Of a stretch of DNA of 64,000 bases, positions 61,357-64,000 are shown one piece after another. How positions within the stretch are numbered: position 1 is the first letter of the stretch; every line of letters begins with the position of its first letter. Source of the stretch: Candidatus Poribacteria bacterium (GTDB lineage: Bacteria > Poribacteria > WGA-4E > WGA-3G); the NCBI GenBank assembly GCA_958295815.1, contig OY282374.1, forward strand, positions 2,314,856-2,378,855. The letters are read 5' to 3'. The notes beneath the pieces were generated by a model, which saw only the letters and a list, made by a program, of their open reading frames with translations, searched no databases and had not been told where the DNA came from. The translations under genes and the position numbers were made by a program.

Positions 61357-61950
61357 ATGTCTGACCAATATAGAACAGTGGCAGGAATTGCCAGCGCACA
61401 TCATGTTGTGAAAAAGTCGAGATTTTTTGGTGAGGCGACTGCTGTACATACGCAAGGAGCAGTAAAAGACTTTCTCGTCCAGGTCCAAGAGCGTAGTCCT
61501 CGCGCCTCACACTACTGTTACGCTTACAGCATCGGCAAGAGAACGACTCTGCGAGAGTATGCCACGGATGCCGGAGAACCGACACACTCCGCGGGTCCTC
61601 CTATCCTCGCTGCTATTCGTGCTTTCGACTTATGTAACACGGTCTGCGTTGTTACCCGGTATTATGGCGGAATTAACCTCGGGGTAGGCGGATTAATTCG
61701 CGCTTATGGTCGGTGTGCAAGAGAATGTCTCGGAAACGCTAAAATTGAGACACAAATCTTTTATCAAAATTTGTACGTGAAAGTCAGTTATTCAGACATT
61801 GGAGCTGTTGTTACACTGTGTAAGAGATCAGGTGGTAAGGTCGTTGACATCAAATATAACCCAGACCCAATTATTGAAATTCAGATCCGAGAAAATGCGC
61901 TCCAGGCTTTCCAATCGAAACTCAAAAGTGTTGGAGTCGTTGCAGAATAA
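61357..61950 (+). CDS. YigZ/IMPACT-family protein
   Basis: A 197-residue protein of the YigZ/UPF0029 group. Hallmarks are K-K-S-R-F-F-G near residue 20, A-S-H-Y-C-Y-A-Y near 49, D-A-G-E-P-T-H-S-A-G-P-P near 71 and V-T-R-Y-Y-G-G-I-N-L-G-V-G-G-L near 98. A C-terminal DUF1949-like domain follows. The family is linked to translation regulation and stress, but the bacterial reaction is unclear. No strong ribosome site is seen 5' of the ATG. Confidence 0.88.
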   Translation: MSDQYRTVAGIASAHHVVKKSRFFGEATAVHTQGAVKDFLVQVQERSPRASHYCYAYSIGKRTTLREYATDAGEPTHSAGPPILAAIRAFDLCNTVCVVTRYYGGINLGVGGLIRAYGRCARECLGNAKIETQIFYQNLYVKVSYSDIGAVVTLCKRSGGKVVDIKYNPDPIIEIQIRENALQAFQSKLKSVGVVAE

Positions 61951-61998
61951 GTTTTATTATGTTTAAATTAAAGTCCGGACTTGCCGGAGGAATTCACA

Positions 61999-62439
61999 AT
62001 GAGCAATATCGAGATAAAGTATACAACAACGCATGAATGGGCTGAGATTCTCGATTCAATGGAATGTAGCGTCGGAATCACCGAACGCGCTCAAGAAATC
62101 TATAGCAACATAATTTATATTGAATTACCGTCCCTTAGTGAATATGAGCAAGATGAAATTATGGGGCGTGTTGAAACCTCTGATGGCAGAAATTTTTATA
62201 TCCATGCCCCCGTAAGCGGTGAGGTTTATGAGGTCAATGGTGCGCTTGAGGAAGATATTGATCTCATCAATCGTTTCCCGGAGGGTGATGGATGGATTTG
62301 TAAACTCCATATTGAGAACCCAAGTGAGATAGAGGCACTTCTTACGCTTCAAGAATATCATGCGTTTGAAGAGGAAGAACTTAATGAAGAGGAATACCTG
62401 CCAGAGACCGATTTTTACGAAGACATTGAGGATTATTAA
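61999..62439 (+). CDS. GcvH-like protein lacking the lipoyl lysine
   Basis: The ATG at 61999 follows GGAGG; an upstream TTG at 61981 is not needed. The 146-residue protein has the GcvH fold pattern: T-T-H-E-W near residue 9, G-I-T-E-R-A-Q-E near 25, Y-I-E-L-P near 41 and A-P-V-S-G-E-V-Y-E-V-N near 72. Where GcvH has V-E-S-V-K-A with the lipoylated Lys, this protein has V-E-T-S-D-G-R-N. There is no Lys there, and one extra residue. A highly acidic tail follows (about 118-146). It therefore cannot carry lipoate in the usual way and may serve another role. Confidence 0.85.
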   Translation: MSNIEIKYTTTHEWAEILDSMECSVGITERAQEIYSNIIYIELPSLSEYEQDEIMGRVETSDGRNFYIHAPVSGEVYEVNGALEEDIDLINRFPEGDGWICKLHIENPSEIEALLTLQEYHAFEEEELNEEEYLPETDFYEDIEDY

Positions 62440-62493
62440 ACCTCGAACTATCACATGAAGAAAACCTACGATTGAATCTTGAGGAGGAATGCT

Positions 62494-63333
62494 ATGTCAG
62501 AAACAGAAAAAATTCGAATCGGGCACAGTCCAGATTCTGATGATGCGTTTATGTTCTATGCCTTGGCAAAGGGGCTACTTGAAACCGAACCGTATGAAAT
62601 CGTGCATGTTATAGAGGATATTGAGACACTGAATCGGCGGGCACTCGCTGCTGAACTTGAAGTTACAGCGGTCTCTGTTCATGCGTACGCTTATATCGCG
62701 AAAGATTATGCGCTCATGCCCTGTGGTGCGAGCATCGGGGATCGCTACGGACCACTCGTTGTTTCTAAAGCACCGATGGACACCCTTGAAGGTAAACGTA
62801 TCGCTATCCCCGGCAAAATGACGACTGCCTATCTTACACTCAGTCTTGTCCAACCTAATTTTGAGGCAGAAGTTCGTCCCTTTGATAAAATATTAGATGC
62901 TGTTCAACAGGACGAAGTAGACGCAGGACTCATTATTCATGAGGGACAGTTGACTTATGCGCGCGAGGGACTTCACAAAGTCATCGACTTAGGAGAGTGG
63001 TGGTATGAGGAGACAGGACTTCCGTTACCACTTGGTGCTAATGTTATACGGCGTGATCTCGGTACCGAGAAAATTCGTCAGATAACGGCACTACTCAAAC
63101 ACAGCATTCAGTACTCACTTGAACATCGAGCGCGCGGGCTGGAGTACGCAATGACTTATGCCCGCGACATGGAGACGTCTCTTGCTGATAAGTTTGTTGG
63201 GATGTATGTCAATGACTATACTCTTGATTATGGTGAGAAAGGTAGAGCGGGGGTCCGAGAGTTACTGCACCGAGGCAATGACGCAGGTATCATTCCACAT
63301 CGTGTAGACGCTGACTTTGTCACTCTCGATTAA
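62494..63333 (+). CDS. MqnA/MqnD-family protein, MqnD-like
   Basis: The ATG at 62494 follows AGGAGG; the frame extends back to a TTG that is not needed. The 279-residue protein has a periplasmic-binding-protein fold without a signal peptide: I-G-H-S-P-D-S-D-D-A-F-M-F near residue 8, I-I-H-E-G-Q-L-T-Y near 149 and G-A-N-V-I-R-R-D-L-G near 183. This is typical of futalosine-pathway MqnD (1,4-dihydroxy-6-naphthoate synthase) and close relatives. No other mqn gene is in the window, so a related dehydratase or binding function is possible. Confidence 0.78.
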   Translation: MSETEKIRIGHSPDSDDAFMFYALAKGLLETEPYEIVHVIEDIETLNRRALAAELEVTAVSVHAYAYIAKDYALMPCGASIGDRYGPLVVSKAPMDTLEGKRIAIPGKMTTAYLTLSLVQPNFEAEVRPFDKILDAVQQDEVDAGLIIHEGQLTYAREGLHKVIDLGEWWYEETGLPLPLGANVIRRDLGTEKIRQITALLKHSIQYSLEHRARGLEYAMTYARDMETSLADKFVGMYVNDYTLDYGEKGRAGVRELLHRGNDAGIIPHRVDADFVTLD

Positions 63334-63354
63334 TTGTTACGATACTCTCTGTCT

Positions 63355-63376
63355 GGCGAGGTATGTGTACCTCGCC
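63355..63376. repeat. palindromic repeat, GGCGAGGT type
   Basis: GGCGAGGTA and TACCTCGCC form a 9-bp stem around four bases, 21 bases before the next start codon. It is related to the hairpin at 3547. Confidence 0.55.
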
Positions 63377-63397
63377 ACTTTCTGTACAAGAGAAACT

Positions 63398-63604
63398 ATG
63401 GATACGAAACGCCGTAGATATTTCCATTTGGAAGACGCTGATGGTGAGAGGCTCGCCTATGGGGTTCTCTATGATGAGGGAAATGTACAGATCCTATGGC
63501 GAGCAGACTACGGCTACACTGCAGAGCAGTATTCCTCCCTCACACAGGTTTTAGGGATGATGGCAGAGATTGCTGTTCTCCGTTTTGAAGACGATGAAGC
63601 GTAG
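63398..63604 (+). CDS. small conserved-looking protein, function unknown
   Basis: A 68-residue frame from ATG 63398 with AAGAGA seven bases upstream. The frame is open further upstream, but that part crosses the palindromic repeat. The protein starts M-D-T-K-R-R-R-Y-F-H-L-E-D and ends in an acidic tail, E-D-D-E-A. I do not recognise it. Coding is supported by balanced amphipathic composition and fit between the MqnD-like gene and the converging gene at 63623. Confidence 0.55.
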   Translation: MDTKRRRYFHLEDADGERLAYGVLYDEGNVQILWRADYGYTAEQYSSLTQVLGMMAEIAVLRFEDDEA

Positions 63605-63622
63605 AAAATAGAAGATAGGGCA

Positions 63623-64000
63623 CTAACGCAGCCTTCGATCCGCTAATTTGATAATCTCTCCGGTTTCCTGTGCGATGTACATGTAGCCCAACCCATCTAA
63701 TACAATCCCTTCCTGTTCATCACCGGGTAAGAGATATTGCCCCAGAATAGTGCCTTCCCTTTTCAGTTCCACCAATAAGTTGCTTGTATCGCTGACTAAG
63801 ACCAGATGATCACCTTGCGCATCATAAGCCAATCCTGAAATATCAATGAAGTTCATCCGGTATGCGTTGATAATGGTGCCTTCTGCCTTGCGCGTTGTTG
63901 CAGAACGGAGCGGAACCATTACTTCACATATAACTGATGGTTCATCTTTCGGTTTGAGGCTAAACGATTGATTGCCAACCCAGAAGGTCCCTCCTTCTGG
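63623..64000 (-). CDS. SdiA-regulated-type propeller protein, 3' part of gene
   Basis: The frame stays open through the right edge (for example G-G-T-F-W-V-G-N-Q), so the gene begins outside; the ATG at 63919 is internal. The visible part has I-S-G-L-A-Y-D-A-Q-G-D-H-L, L-V-S-D-T-S-N-L-L-V-E-L and Q-E-G-I-V-L-D-G-L-G. These are the repeating blades of the SdiA-regulated/esterase-like phytase group. Function not known; members are often exported or lipoproteins. Confidence 0.8.
   Translation of the reverse strand, partial: PEGGTFWVGNQSFSLKPKDEPSVICEVMVPLRSATTRKAEGTIINAYRMNFIDISGLAYDAQGDHLVLVSDTSNLLVELKREGTILGQYLLPGDEQEGIVLDGLGYMYIAQETGEIIKLADRRLR

Noticed and set aside
1..64000. tRNA, rRNA, riboswitch, phage or transposase genes
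   Set aside because: Intergenic regions were read for tRNA-like cloverleafs, T-loop motifs, well-known riboswitch cores and transposase or integrase motifs; none was convincing. A covariance-model search would be needed for certainty.

Overview
The window looks like a chromosome fragment of an uncultured diderm bacterium. Outer-membrane barrels end in a C-terminal Phe (38558-40825, 42445-44955, 60235-61332). Five phytanoyl-CoA-dioxygenase-type genes sit beside Gfo/Idh/MocA and SDR oxidoreductases, LamG, kelch and CBM9 secreted proteins, DUF4159 and a large DUF6785-like membrane protein. This repertoire is typical of Candidatus Poribacteria and related sponge or marine lineages. The lineage is an inference; there is no rRNA or tRNA gene here to confirm it.

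Layout. 1-1085 is the 3' end of a MutL-type gene. 1377-8115 is a tandem array of secreted proteins: four copies of one unrecognised family (A) and two six-bladed kelch proteins, in the order A-K-A-K-A-A. Family A genes have near-consensus sigma-70 promoters, and small inverted-repeat elements (MITE family A) lie next to three of them. 8266-11138 holds a TPR/BatD pair and a CopD-like membrane protein. 11209-19009 is a defence island: a type III-like mod/res pair plus a three-repeat CRISPR remnant, bracketed by two inverted ~140-bp elements. 19052-30287 holds ordinary chromosomal genes (acetyltransferase, comEC, zinc dehydrogenase, argB, a PIN toxin/antitoxin pair, oxidoreductases) separated by clusters of short palindromic repeats. 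30785-38351 carries an intact ECF sigma factor fused to a membrane-anchored beta-propeller, a deletion remnant of a second copy, an ABC-2 permease and secreted jelly-roll proteins. 38558-45726 is an envelope cluster: two Omp85-like barrels flank a TonB-like/PA14 protein, followed by DUF4159. 45895-56640 mixes dioxygenases, LamG and CBM9 secreted proteins, an SDR, a fused MNT-HEPN protein and a glycosidase-like propeller. 57023-64000 is housekeeping: ftsH-folP-acpS, a PorV-like barrel, yigZ, a GcvH-like protein, an MqnD-like protein and the 3' end of an SdiA-regulated-type gene.

The most notable signal is a short C-terminal tag, consensus K-[LVMA]-[TSA]-T-[TSR]-W-[GAS]-x-[LI]-K. It ends ten exported proteins of at least four unrelated folds (family A, kelch, LamG/jelly-roll, and others), and a degenerate version ends an eleventh (CBM9). 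Every carrier has an N-terminal signal peptide, and no cytosolic or barrel protein in the window has it. This suggests an undescribed sorting or anchoring signal. Other points of interest are the sigma-propeller fusion with its deletion remnant and shared ECF-like promoter boxes, the inverted elements around the restriction system, a 63-bp tandem amplification of a barrel gene's 3' end, a GcvH-like protein without the lipoyl lysine, and a dioxygenase homologue with H-x-H in place of H-x-D.
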